DNA from: Tetragonia tetragonoides
Taxonomy: Eukaryota; Streptophyta; Magnoliopsida; Caryophyllales; Aizoaceae
Reading direction: 5' to 3'
Length of the DNA: 64,000 nucleotides
NCBI GenBank assembly: GCA_038025085.1
Contig: CM076140.1
Coordinates: 33,266,001 to 33,330,000, forward strand
Both the position numbers and the translations under genes were made by a program. Shown piece after piece: positions 34,344 to 45,176 of the stretch. Numbering within the stretch: the stretch's first letter is position 1; each line of letters begins with the position of its first letter. The notes under the pieces are model-generated. The model was not told where the DNA came from, did no database searches, and was given only the letters and a program-made list of their open reading frames with translations.

Positions 34344-34899
34344 GAGTACATGGGAGATAGAGAAAAAGGGATGAAGAAAGATAGTGGAGATCGATTAAGC
34401 TAGTATGAGAGAAGTGAGGAGGATTAGATGGGGGGGGAACAAGTGAGGAAGTTAGAGAAATATTGATGCGTATGGGTTAGAGAAAGAAAGAGAAAATGTG
34501 GGTGGTGGATTGATAAGTAGGGTTTTGGTCTTTTATATGGGCCTGCTTCTCCGTGTATAGGCACTTGGTTTCCCGTTTTTTTTCTTTTTTTTTTTTATTA
34601 TTAATATACCACATTGGTTTTCTTAAAAAAACCGACTTTACATGACTGCATACCTACGAAGTCGGTTTTCCACAAAAAAGCCGACATCATAGGTGGTCAC
34701 TTACTACGTCAGTTTTTCCGAAAAACCGACGTCGTAGCTGTGACTCCAAATATTACCATATACAACGTCGGTACTTTAGGAAAACCGACGTTAGAAGTTT
34801 TTGCGTTATTTACTAGTATGCCACCGCGTCATGTTCGACATCGGTTTTCTTATAACCGACGTAATTTGAGCGACGTTGTATCTCTCTTTTGTAGTAGTG
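33171..34899. mobile_element. CACTA-2: short non-autonomous CACTA element
   Basis: Terminal inverted repeats CACTACTACAAA, target duplication aaa (33168-33170 and 34900-34902), and subterminal arrays of acgtcggttttt/aaaaccgacgt at both ends, denser than in CACTA-1 and of a different sequence. 1,729 bp with no transposase. It contains a (GA)n microsatellite at about 34274-34339. A different family from CACTA-1, judged by TIR and subterminal motif. Confidence 0.92.
34274..34339 (+). repeat. (GA)n microsatellite
   Basis: About 33 uninterrupted ga units inside CACTA-2. The Ser/Leu ORF on the other strand is an artefact of the repeat. Confidence 0.95.
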
Positions 34900-34902
34900 A
34901 AA

Positions 34903-35521
34903 ATCCTTTAAAGTATATAATCGAAAAGCCCATACTAAATGGTAAAATAGCCAGATGGACCGTCCTCCTATCAGAGTTCGACCTCAAATTCGAGCACCAA
35001 AAAGCCATCAAAGGACACGCTATCTCGGAATACCTACCTGACCAAGATATAGATGAGCCCGATCACAAAGAAGAATACCACTTCCCAGACGAAGGGGTTA
35101 TGACCTTAGATAATGAGACCTAGCAACTTTATGTCGATGGAGCATCTAACCAAAAGAGTTTTGGAGTAGGGGTACTAATAGTGTCTCCTAATGGTGCACA
35201 TACACCTATTTCGGTCAAGTTAGACCATGAAGTTACCAACAATGGTGCGGAATATGAAACTTGAATAATAGGATTGCAATCCGCCATAAGCCTTGGCATT
35301 AAAATGCTTCAAGTCTATGGTGACTCGTTGCTTATAATTAACCAAATTTTCAAAGTATGGAAAGTCAAAAGTGAATCCTTGGCAATGTACCAAGAGTACT
35401 TAGACAAAATCATATTGTATTTCAATCAAATACACTTTACATACCTTTCACGAGAAGACAATAAATTTGCAGTTGCATTGGCCAAATTAGCAAGCATGAT
35501 CAATATCCCTGACACCATTCG
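34903..35521 (+). pseudogene. Ogre-A second (archaeal-type) RNase H, catalytic residue lost
   Basis: Picks up right after CACTA-2. YVDGAS, AEYET and YGDSL motifs are present, but the last catalytic Asp (FADALAK in Ogre-B) is Val (FAVALAK). TAG at 35121-35123 replaces a Trp codon and TGA at 35263-35265 breaks the AEYE-CIIGL region. Inactive on both counts. It ends directly before integrase. Confidence 0.87.
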
Positions 35522-36837
35522 ATGATGCCCATTTGTGTACAAAGAAGGTCCGAACCTTCATATTGCGACGCTCTAGAAGTATTCCACAACAAAGAAGATG
35601 AATGGTACACTGATTTAAAGAATCTGCTCGTCCATCAGGCTTATCCTCATGATTCTAGCCCTAGAGCCCAATGGGCACTTAGAAGGCTCGCGGCCCAATT
35701 CATTGAAGTACAAGGTCAAATATACAAGAAAACCCCAAGAAGGATTACTCTCTTGTGCTTAAGCACCGAAATGGCCCATAAGGTCTTAAGAGACGTACAT
35801 GGAGGAGTCTGTGAGCCGCACATGAATGGTATGATGTTATCTAGGAAGATAAAAAAGGCTTGGTTATTATTGGACCACAATGGAGAAAGACTGTTGCGAA
35901 TTTGTCAAAAAATGCACACAGTGTCAGACACACGCAAATCAACAACACATGCCGCCAAGCCCTTTATATACTTTCCCCTCAACTTGGCCTTCCTCCGCTT
36001 GGGGAATAGATATCATTGGCAAAATAACCCCAACAGGCAAAGAGGGCCATGAATATATTCTAGTTGCAATTGACTACTTCACTAAGTGGGTGGAGGCACA
36101 ATCATACGTCAAAGCAAAACATGTGGTCAAATTAATCAAGAATAATATAATAGCCAGATACGGAGTTCCCCAGGAAATTATTCGCGATAACCGGTCGCAA
36201 TTCATAAAAGAAGTAATCGAGCTTCTAGCCCAGTTCAAGATTCAACATCGGAAATCGTCTCCCTATAGACCACAAACAAACGGTGCAGTAGAAGCGGCTA
36301 ACAAGAATATTAGGAAGATCATCGAAAGAATGTCTAAGAATTACTATGATTGGCTCTACAAGTTGCCCTTCGCACTTTGGGGTTATAGGACATCTATCCG
36401 CGCATCAACGGGAGCAACACCATACTCCCTAGTCTACGGAATGGAAGCCGTATTACCTAGTTAGAGGTCCCATCTCTACGGATCGTCTTGGAAAGTCAAA
36501 TTCCAGAAGTAGATTGGGTCTAAGCCCGCTATGACCAATTAGTCTTACTAGATGAAAAAAAGTTGCAAGCCTTGCACAATTTGAGAGTCTACCAAAAGAG
36601 GCTAACAAAGCACTTCAACCAAAGGCTCAAAATGAGAGACCTAAAAGTCGGAGATCTAGTGCTCAAAGAGGTAAGGGCCAACGTCACCGACCCAAGAGGA
36701 AAGTTTAGGCCCAATTGGTCAGCCTCTGTTCTCATTACGAATATTCTAACTGGTGAGCTGCAAGATTGGCAGACTTAGACGGGATTGAGTTTAGTCAATG
36801 GATAAACATGGATCAACTAAAGAGGTTCTATGCTTAG
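35522..36837 (+). pseudogene. Ogre-A integrase, frameshifted
   Basis: Zinc-finger part up to about 35870 (VHGGVCEPHMNG), then a frameshift into 35880-36464. That part carries KCTQCQ, the core GIDIIG, a degenerate second motif (RDNRSQF) and EAANKNI, so D, D and E can all be placed. A small deletion at about 36462 shifts frame again, and TAA/TAG codons follow. The C-terminal part 36563-36778 and the end NMDQLKRFYA (stop 36835-36837) are still visible. Not functional. Confidence 0.88.
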
Positions 36838-37259
36838 GCAAGACACACAATACAGCACTTTCGAGAGGCCAACATAAGGCTAAGTAAACCCGAAAAAGAA
36901 AAAAAAAACCGGGATTTAATGTTAAAAAAATGCACGGATAAGAACTACGAGCGGCCTCATTCCCCTAAAAGGATACGTAGGACAACCCAATATCAATTGG
37001 GCCCGGCCCCTTCATTATTTTCGCGTTCAAAAGTTAAAAAAATATATAATATAAATCAAGTTGCAATATTGAACCAAAAGTGAGCATGTCTCCATAAATA
37101 ATAATAAAGTCCATTACAAAGACTTGGCAATTCCAAAATAATAATGCAAAAATTTAGATCTAAGTCTAAAAAGGGGCACATCACCCTTATTGAATTTAGA
37201 GCAAAACAAAAGGCAATCCTAAGCTAGACATGCTCCAAAAGAGTATTTTATTTAATGGA
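36838..37259. other. Convergent spacer after Ogre-A integrase
   Basis: A/T-rich with A runs; no ORF. It corresponds to 20153-20625 of Ogre-B and separates gag-pol from the oppositely directed antisense gene 2. Confidence 0.5.
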
Positions 37260-38762
37260 CTACTCCGTAGCATCGTTAGTAGGGCTCGCATCCTCCATAG
37301 GCTCATCCGCTTTCGGGCCTTTCGCTTCACGTTCCTTGGGAGCCCATCTCTCTCGAACTATAGGTTCTTCGTCTTCAATCTCCATTACAGGTACGCTTGA
37401 AGATGCCTCATGATCATTGGCCCAGATTTGGGGCTCCTTCTACGGCTTGGTAGTAATCTTCTCCAAAGCTTTCTTGGCCTTTGGGTTGAGGATGCCTCTC
37501 ACATGATTAACTCCTTTTTTCTTACCCTTCCCCTTGGGGTCATTAGGCTTTGAGAGTCTTAAGCTAGCTTTGACCGATTGGGCCTTAAGATCGTCTTGCT
37601 TGGATTTTCTACATGTACGATGACCCTCCGCGGTCTTGCAATCCATCCAAGCTTCATAAGCCGAGGATATGGCCGTAGGTGCCTTGACATGAGGAATAGT
37701 CCCCTTGGGACGACGATCCCATGCACATTCCCATCATCTTACCAGACTAATTGTCAAGGTCCACGTGGTAGGAGCAACACTATCCTTTTGTGGGATAATT
37801 TGGCGTTTCCCATATTGCCGCATAATACGGCTTGGAAATATGTAAGTTGAATTATGAAGGCCAAGGACTTGATAATATCTCGTTTCCTTGCTACATCCGA
37901 TTGCGGATTTTAGACCCCACCACTTGACAGCCCATCGTAGCAAAGAGCATGCTTTGAGATACCCGCGCCACTCATCAATGGTAGATTCATAATATAGTCT
38001 CCGGCGTGCGGAAAATTGCTTTGGTTGATATTTGAGCGCATTAGCGGGCCTTTTAATGAAGCACATATGCTTGAGAAGCCATATCTACAAAAAAAAGGGG
38101 CACAACATAAAGTTAGATATCTATCAAAGATTCAAACTTTATTAACCAAATAATTCAAAACCAATTATTCAAACACTTACTTGGAGAAGAAGAGGGCTTC
38201 CCGTCCATCCACCAAGCGATGGTTCTTGCTTCTTGCGGTCCAAGCAAATTATAGTTTCACCAAGAACAAGAGACATAGGGGTAAAATCGTTTTGGATTTG
38301 TTCAACAATCCTAAGCATACTAGTTTTACCATTATTACCTCCACCAACAATGAGGTACCTATGCAAGAGACATAAAATAAAGGCGTGTTTTTAATAGGTC
38401 TCACTTATCACATCATGGTTATCCCTTACCTTGGGGAAAAAGATATCAATTATACCATTGAGGTATAACTCACCGCTCCTAGCAACAGAGGAAGCTTGTG
38501 TTGGTGATAGGCCAAGATACCTTTTATAATAGCCTTCAAGGTTTGCCCCAAGCCATGGAGTGGCGGGAGCTTGATCATGAGGGAACCCAAGGATAGCGAC
38601 AAATTCTTCGGGAAGAGGACATAATTCATTGTACCCGAATCGGAAGCATGAAGTTTGCTTCAGGTGGAAGAGAGCATTCAAGTGGAAAGGCACAAGTATC
38701 ATCCTCTCTTCAAGGGTTATGGATTGTAACCACTTGTCAAATTTAACATCAAAGCTTGTCAT
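37260..38762 (-). pseudogene. Antisense gene 2 of Ogre-A: DUF7745-like protein, two exons
   Basis: Exon 1 is 38762-38182 (MTSFDVKFDKWLQS; donor ccaa-gtaagt) and exon 2 is 38084-37260 (acceptor tttgtag). The intron position is identical to Ogre-B, joining GSPLLLQ to IWLLKHM. Shared blocks: FHLNALFHLKQ, FRFGYNELCPLPEEFVAILGFP, SLVLGETIICLDR, FPSRIMRQYGKRQIIP, ANDHEASSS and the acidic end RERWAPKERE...DATE. TAA at 38393-38391, a stop at 37736-37734 and TAG at 37442-37440 interrupt one otherwise continuous frame. The shared blocks amid strong divergence suggest the protein was under selection before this copy decayed. Function unknown. Confidence 0.78.
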
Positions 38763-38860
38763 GGCTGAAATCTAAATTAATTAGGGGGTTTCCCTCTCTA
38801 AAAGCTCTCTATTGCTAGTAAATTATGAAGGTGATGTCCCAAAACCGGACTAACCCAAGG

Positions 38861-38867
38861 TTTATAT
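38861..38867 (-). promoter_or_regulatory. TATA box of antisense gene 2 (Ogre-A)
   Basis: cctatataaacc on the minus strand, about 100 bp before the ATG at 38762, matching the position of the Ogre-B TATA. Confidence 0.6.
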
Positions 38868-38917
38868 AGGGCTCGCACGGAAAACACGAAAAAATAAGGC
38901 AACCCGTCGAAAAGGGG

Positions 38918-39036
38918 CTTCAGCGGCCCCTGGGACAGCCGCTGAAGGCTCAACGGCCCCGATAGAGCAGCCCAAGCCCAGCGGCCCGGCCACTGAGCCC
39001 CTCTTTTTGCCCCCGCTGCTCCGCGTGTGCCGCTGG
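38918..39036. promoter_or_regulatory. Palindrome array upstream of antisense gene 2 (Ogre-A)
   Basis: cttcagcggcccctgggacagccgctgaag and weaker copies (caacggccccg, cccagcggcccggccactgag, gtgccgctgg). It ends about 51 bp upstream of the TATA. More decayed than the Ogre-B array, with the same core. Confidence 0.55.
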
Positions 39037-39510
39037 ACACCTTCCTTTTGCCACTAGTGCCTTTCTCGAGGCAAGCCCCTTTTTCTCCGATTTTGGACAC
39101 TTACCTTAACCGATTTGGACTCAAATTTGGCTCTTTTTTCCTATTTCCACTATTATTTCTATTTTGTATTATTTCCTTATTATTAATGAAAGCTCCACAG
39201 TTTCCTTATTTCTTTTTGGATGATTATCATATTTTTTATTCTTATCTTTTTTATTAGTCCCTTTTTACTTATTATTTTCATTTCATTTTTTCACCCCTTT
39301 CCTTTTTTCATTTTTTTAAGGGGGGATAGGGTACACCCTATTTAACTTTTTGGTTGTACCATCTTTTGCTAAATGGCTATTACTTGCGCTTTTGCTTGAC
39401 TACGTGTGCATTTGCATTAGCCTAATTATCTGCAGGGACCAATAAATGAGCGATCAATATTTACAAGCAAAGTCCGAATGTTTGTTCAATAAAAATGATC
39501 AAAATGTATT
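39037..39510. other. Spacer between the antisense genes of Ogre-A
   Basis: T-rich on the plus strand (39120-39320). It probably contains the 3' untranslated region of antisense gene 1. No ORF is supported. Confidence 0.5.
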
Positions 39511-42297
39511 TCACACAAATACATTATCATAAAAATCATCACCCGCATCAACATCCGTACGGGGCACCTCAAAGTGATCCTCCGACCTCCGTGCCTCATC
39601 ACCAAAGATTGACGCCACAAACTGGATAGGGTCAAAGGAAGAATGTCGGGCAGGCTCCCGGTATGAACTCCCTTCCTCGGCATAGCTCGAATCATACCCC
39701 CTTAAAGAACAAGGAGGCATGGTAGGCATCATAGGAGCAGGAACCGGGGGATGGTAGTAAAGGCAACCATATGAAGGATACCCCGCATACCCGGGATAAG
39801 AAGGATACATCGGCATAGGCATAGGAGCAGGCTCCACATACAGAGTCATCCTACTCTCACCAGGACGGTCCGTCCGATGTGCAGGCACTCTCTCTCTCTC
39901 CTAGGACTCTCCCTCCGAAGGCTCCTCTTGCGTGAAGGACTACGCTCAGGAGAGCTCACGACCTCATCATCCGACAACACTACCTGTCGTGACCGGCGAG
40001 GAAGAGGTCGGCGGTACTCAACCTGCATCCCACAAAAATAAATAAGATACATTTCTCAAAGCATGCAACTTTGAAAATGCAAAATGAAGTTTACCATGTG
40101 CATGTCAGCTCTTGAGCAAGTACCCTTCAAGAGAGCTCGGGATATCCAAGACTTCATGGCATGCATCATCTTGAAGACTTTCCTGGTCTGCTCACGATCA
40201 AGCTACACAAAGGAAAGTTAGTACAAACGTATAAAACGATAAAGCGTTGTACACTTCGATAAAATTACGAATTTACCCCTTGATGCCCAACGGGAAGAGG
40301 AAGGCCCTGGATGTCCTCATCAATGTCCTCCGTCATGGGGATTTCTCCCCAGCACTCCTTTCCACTGTAGTCCCGACCTCGGACCCGCATGTCCGGGACA
40401 TCCACCTCGATGTCATCAACCCGAGGCTCCTACAAAGCAAAGGAGTTAGCATCAACAAAATAAGAAAGGCATGGAATATCAAACATTAAATTCTTACCTT
40501 CAAGCCCCCAAATGAAGGCATGAGGCGATCACGGCGGAACCACTCGTAGTGCCCCGCAAGGTCGTCCGCAGCTCCCTCAAATACCGCATAGCATCTGAGC
40601 CCACCATGGCCTCCGCAACCTGCTCGCGAGACAAGCACCTCACCAAGAACATGGTCGAGGGAGGATCAAAAGGAATCCTCGAGGCCTCCAAATCGGGATA
40701 AACCTGACGGAAGATCCGCTCTCCTAGATACCACTCAAAGGAGAACGGACGCGCAATCAGGATCCTCTGACGGTCCACCGCCCTAGAAGTTAGGACGGTG
40801 TCCGGAGCCGCTCCATGATACTTCGCCCATGGGAAGTAGTCAATCTACACAAGCACACAATATAAGATATTTCCACACCAAGAAATACAACCCATGCAAT
40901 TCAAAAGCAAATATTACATTTTTACCTTGTGTCGGTCCATGTGCAGGAGGGCCTCCCTATACTGCTGGAGAGTATCCAGAGGCACAGGACCCCTATGACG
41001 CCACGCCCTACAAACCGGGAAGTCCAACTCCCAGCCCGTTGGCGCCATGTCCGGAAAATGCTCAAAAAACCAAGGCTACATCAAAACATGAAATTAAGCA
41101 CCGCACACTCAAATCATGAAAATCACGAAAAGAAAATACAAAGAGAAAACGCACCTGCAACACCTTCCAAAAGCCGCATAAGCTCACGGGAGGAAGAGTC
41201 AACTGCTTGTACCCCTCGTCATTCACGCGATAGGCATACCGCATGTATCTCAAGAGGTTGGCATAGCACGGCAACCCCCAGTTGTACTCTCTCACTCTCT
41301 CCCAATCCAACAGGCTCGGGAGGTAGATGGCATGAATGCGTTACCCCTTGTCACCAAAGATGGTAGTGGCAAGGAGGTAGGCGATAAACATCCTCGCCTT
41401 TTGCTACACCGAGGTATTCCTCTTATACCTCGGGTCTTTCAAAGCAGTAAAGAGCTCGCTATAGGAACGGTTGTGGTGACCCCAAGTGTTCCCCCAAGTG
41501 TTCCCCCAAGGACCAAATAGGTCCACCATCTTCGCCTTACGTTTCCAAATGAAAACATCGTAAATAATTTGCGTACCCACGCAAGGTACCCCGGTCAACA
41601 GAGCAAACTCCAAAGGAGTGATCATCATTTCCCCATTAGGGAAATGGAACGTATTGGTAGTGTCCCAAAAATGCTCCAAGGACAAATGAACAATAAACTT
41701 CTTGACTCGCTCAACTGAGTCTGCCGCTTTCAAAAGGGGCCAAAACCCCGCATTCAAAACCGCATCTTGTACCTGTTTGGGCCAGATTTTATAAAGGTTA
41801 ATTGAAGAACCATAGTTTCCATGGGCCTTCAAGTTCCCATCGGGTTCCTATGATCAAATTTGCAACCTCTTAGGTTCACATTTCAATCAAATGTTCAACC
41901 CTAGGCATGTTTCTAAGTTCGTTTAAGCCGCGCAAGATCACATGCGCTACAAACTTGACAATTGCATACAAATCCTACACAAATTCTATTCAAGGCAAAG
42001 CATATAAACTTAAATTCAATGCATAAAATTATGAACTCAATGTTTGAGGACTTACCACGAACTTGGAAGCCCGAGAGCTCAATTGAGTCGCCGGTCGGAA
42101 AAATAACTCCGATCGATCCCAAATAATGTCGGGCATCCTATCCGATCGGGTGTATCGATCTTGAGGAAAAGCCGCATTAGGCTTCCTCTTTGAAGGCTTC
42201 ACATGAGAAGGAAAAGCCTTGGTGAAGAGGTCGAGTTCCTCGACCTCCTTTGCACCTCGGTCCTCCTACTCCTCCTCGTTCCCAATTTTGGAGCCAT
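39511..42297 (-). pseudogene. Antisense gene 1 of Ogre-A: plant-mobile-domain-like protein, seven exons
   Basis: Exons by GT-AG sites and homology to Ogre-B: 42297-42056, 41847-41155, 41075-40926, 40844-40498, 40429-40277, 40202-40095, 40022-39511. Intron order matches Ogre-B throughout; sizes differ. Exon 2 has FHFPNGEMMITPLEFALLTGVP and REYNWGLPCYANLL, exon 4 has IDYFPW and RPFSFEWYLGERIFRQ, and exon 7 has an Arg/Ser-rich part then a Pro/Tyr tail (PMYPSYPGYAGYPSYG). Damage: frameshift in exon 1 after the ATG (MAPKLGTRR), TAG at 41406-41404, a stop near 41343, a frameshift near 40578, and a slip in the gagaga run near 39895. The role is unknown; plant mobile domain families include silencing-related and transposon-borne members. 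Confidence 0.78.
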
Positions 42298-42601
42298 GGA
42301 AGAAGAATGGACAAGCAAGCAAGAACAAACAAGAAAGGATGGAAAAATTTTGGATCTTCCCTCTCCAAGGGTTTCAAAAACCCACACTCAAATTCACCCC
42401 AAATTTGTGAGAAATCACAATTAAACTTCAATTTATGCAAAGATTATGTAAAGGCAAGCAAATGCAAGCAAAAAGGAGCAAATTTCAGCAAATTTGAGCA
42501 AGAAATGAAGATTGGGCAACAATGGAGGTAGAGAGAGAGAGTCACCAAATTTTGGGGAAGAAATGACCCAAAATTCGGCTCTCCCCCAAATAAAACCAAA
42601 A
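42298..42601 (-). promoter_or_regulatory. Leader and TATA-like site of antisense gene 1 (Ogre-A)
   Basis: On the minus strand ttttattt (about 42596-42588) is followed by ggggagagccgaattttgggtcat. This aligns with Ogre-B from 14453 (attaaaggagaa...ggccgaaatgggtcat), so promoter and leader are conserved between the two elements. The TATA match is weak. Confidence 0.4.
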
Positions 42602-42778
42602 CCGCGCCTCTGAACCGGCCCGGCGGCCCGGTTCAGGGCCGCCTAGGCTCAGCGGCCAAGCCGATTGTTCTGACGGCCAGGCCGGGTAGTTGCCCTCAGC
42701 GCCCCCGCGCCGCCATCTGAGCCGCTGAGCGGGCCCGATAAGGCCGCTCAGCCCTCAGCGGCCCTGCGCATGGCCTCT
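42602..42778. promoter_or_regulatory. Palindrome array upstream of antisense gene 1 (Ogre-A)
   Basis: GC-rich run of imperfect palindromes (cggcggcccggttcagggccgcc, ctcagcggccaagccg, gagccgctgagcgggc, gccgctcagccctcagcggcc) immediately upstream of the TATA-like site. Same class as the other five arrays. Confidence 0.55.
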
Positions 42779-43262
42779 GGATCTTTTTTCCTTCCGCCTC
42801 TCACGGGTCGGGCCCACGAGTTCACATTCCGCGCGGGTTTGCATTTCTCGACAATTAGAAGCCCGGGAGATACGGGCACGTCACCCAAAATGACTCTTTT
42901 GACCCGACAACACGGTTTCCTATCACAGGAACCCAGTTTTATTAAATTTTGGCAGGCACAGGCATTCAATCTAATTTTCGTAGGCACAGGCATATTATCT
43001 AATTTTTTCTGGCACAATTTTCGAAGACACAAGCATTACTAAAGTAGAGCTACGCAATGCTCTTTGACGTTGAGCCTATTAAAATTAGCGTCACGTTGGT
43101 ACCCGCAAAGCAGAGCCGCGCAACGCTCTTCGACGTTGAGGCTATTAAAATTAGCATCGCGTTGGCACCCACAAAGCAGGTAATCTTTACCACAGGCAGT
43201 CAGGATTCTACCTTTTCTATTTTTTATCAAACACTTTGACCTTCGCTTTCACAAGCTCGGCC
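42779..43262. other. Region before the Ogre-A polypurine tract, with a short direct repeat
   Basis: Two copies of a roughly 66-bp unit at about 43057-43185 (gacgttgagcctattaaaatt and gacgttgaggctattaaaatt). Before them are three looser ggcacaggcat units at 42952-43035. It occupies the place of the hairpin repeat of Ogre-B but with unrelated sequence. Confidence 0.6.
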
Positions 43263-43276
43263 AAACTGGGGGCTTC
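43263..43276 (+). other. Polypurine tract of Ogre-A
   Basis: aaactgggggcttc directly before the 3' LTR TGTAGACACC, parallel to Ogre-B. Confidence 0.75.
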
Positions 43277-44782
43277 TGTAGACACCCTAATCGTATCTCA
43301 TCCCCTGGCACCGCAACGCTCGATGATGATGGTAATGGAATAACATGGACGTAAGTAGAAAAGGACATTGCTCGAAAATATAGGCCAAATTCCTTGAAAC
43401 TTCAGTCTTTGGATAGGCCTTGTTATAAGGATTCTAACGCCTTTGACCTTGCCTCAATCAGGTTCTCGGATCAAGATATATCGCGTCTTGAAGATTTGGG
43501 TCAAAACCGCTTATTCCCGACCCCCTGGGTCAGCCCAATGGCAATTTCATAATTTACTGAGGAGAAAAAGTCAAAAAACCCTAGCCACGCGCGCTCTTTC
43601 GGGCCCAGCGGCTGACGCTGTCAGTCCGGCGGTACACGCGTGACAGCGGGGGTACTGCCGCTGAGCCCCAGTGGCAGCCGCTGGGCTCCAGCTACCTTTC
43701 GATTGGCCGGTGGGCCTGTTTTTTGGCTGGGCCGAGTTTCGGCGCCGGGTTTGCAGCCCTAAGCCCTTAATTCCGTCCCCTAACTCTATAAATACTCCCT
43801 TTCACCCTCTTTTGAGGGAGGTTGGCCAGTTTATATTTTTGAGAGCACAAATTCCCCAATGTCATTGAGAATTCAGAATTTGAAGACTCAAGCAAGCCAT
43901 TGCACCCAACCTAGCACTCAAGATTGAAGAGAAATTCCAATTCTACTAGTCTCGTTCGAATAGAACATCCAGGTTAACCATCCTGAGGGCCTGAATCCTT
44001 TATTAAATCTTTTATTTATCGTTTATAATCATGTTTTACCTAGCTTTTGATTATGGTTGAATAATTGTGCATGCTTAGATCCTTGTAAATAATCATGCAT
44101 GATTAGTTTATTTAAAGTTTGCATCTTTTTATTAGTTTATGCAAGTTTATGTCTTCTTATCGTTTGTGAATGCATGTAGCAACCTCCTAGGTTTATTTTA
44201 GCATAATGTTGATATTTTTGCATTGTTCTTCTATTGAAGTTACTAACAAATTTATTGATGTGCATATGCGATGTTTGGCGCGTTTAGCAAAGTGTGGTAG
44301 GTTGGAGCGTTACTTTATTGCTCTTATCTCTTATTTGTGTTTGATAATAGTATGCATGCAAATTGGATATAAATTGTGTAAAGTGATAACATCGGTAATT
44401 TGGTTGTCTTTAACCCACCTAGTTAATTTAGGATCTTCGACGACCGGATTTGCATGGAACCATATAGCATTGATAAATATTTGACTTGGACAGGCTTAGT
44501 AGAAGCCGTTAATTTGGTCGATTTAGATGAGATTCGTTTTGTTTATTTCGTACCTATACCCCCGAACTCAATATTTAGCCCCATGGGTATGAGTCAATTC
44601 CCAATAGGAATTGGGTGCACTTTTTGATGGTTTCCAATTGTTTCCTAAAAATTGGTGACGACTTCATTGCTCACAAATTATTAGTTATAATTGAATTTAA
44701 ATTACATATGACGTATTATTTAAGAACCATTAATTCCAACTAAATATCTCAATTTGGAGTCGGAAAGGCGAGGGTTCTTACA
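43277..44782 (+). repeat. 3' LTR of Ogre-A
   Basis: 1506 bp, TGTAGACACCC...GGGTTCTTACA, followed by the target duplication CTTGG. It contains the TATA (43787-43793) and a diverged palindrome array (43602-43705). It lacks the MITE-bearing segment of the 5' copy. Confidence 0.95.
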
Positions 44783-44787
44783 CTTGG

Positions 44788-44982
44788 ATCACATCATATC
44801 ATCCATATCAACCTCATTTCCAGTGTGGATGGCTTCATCAAAGCTATCAGGTTGCGTCGAAGCCATAGAAGGATCAGATGAAACAGGCGAAGATTCAGCA
44901 GGAGTAGGTAATGCTCTGGTATAGGAGAAAACCGAAAGTTCCTGGCTGCCAACGTCCTTGCGGTCTTAGTCATTCTTACCAT
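44788..44982 (-). pseudogene. Start of ORF0 of element H
   Basis: Minus-strand ATG at 44982 (MVRMTKTARTLAARNF). After an early frameshift a better-looking frame reads SSPVSSDPSMASTQPDSFDEAIHTGNEVDMDDM, ending at the Ogre-A target site. Its continuation is at 3926-3164, again after a frame change. No domain recognised. Confidence 0.4.
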
Positions 44983-45162
44983 CTACAAAGGTAAGTCACC
45001 AAATTAGGATTTCAAAAATCACAACGCCTAATAAGTTGTGATTTCACATAAAACTTAATGCTAGTACCAACGCTCAACGGCTTTGACTTCAATTTTAATA
45101 TCCCATGATTATCTAATCTTAATTAACCAAATTATTAACGTTAATCAAATTAGGAAAACTTA

Positions 45163-45176
45163 TGGCTCTGATACCA
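45163..45176 (-). other. Primer-binding site of element H
   Basis: Minus strand TGGTATCAGAGCCA, two bases after the LTR end, is the classic initiator tRNA-Met primer site of plant LTR retrotransposons. Confidence 0.9.

Larger units (their letters stand above)
3932..44782 (+). mobile_element. Ogre-A: Tat-lineage Ty3/gypsy retrotransposon carrying nested insertions
   Basis: Bounded by LTRs 3932-5736 and 43277-44782, both TGTAGA...TTACA, with a perfect 5-bp target duplication CTTGG (3927-3931 and 44783-44787). Order: primer site, gag, protease, RT, RNase H, a second archaeal-type RNase H, integrase, then two antisense genes, polypurine tract and 3' LTR. Dual RNase H plus antisense ORFs after integrase are hallmarks of the Tat lineage (Ogre/Retand). 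CACTA-1 (9146-30939) and CACTA-2 (33171-34899) are inserted. Removing them and one copy of each TSD leaves 17,322 bp. The two LTRs differ at 17 of about 258 aligned bases in a stretch compared by eye, so this is an old copy. All its genes carry stops or frameshifts. Confidence 0.93.

Noticed and set aside
34124..34351. Ser/Leu ORF in CACTA-2
   Set aside because: Product of the (GA)n tract, no other support.
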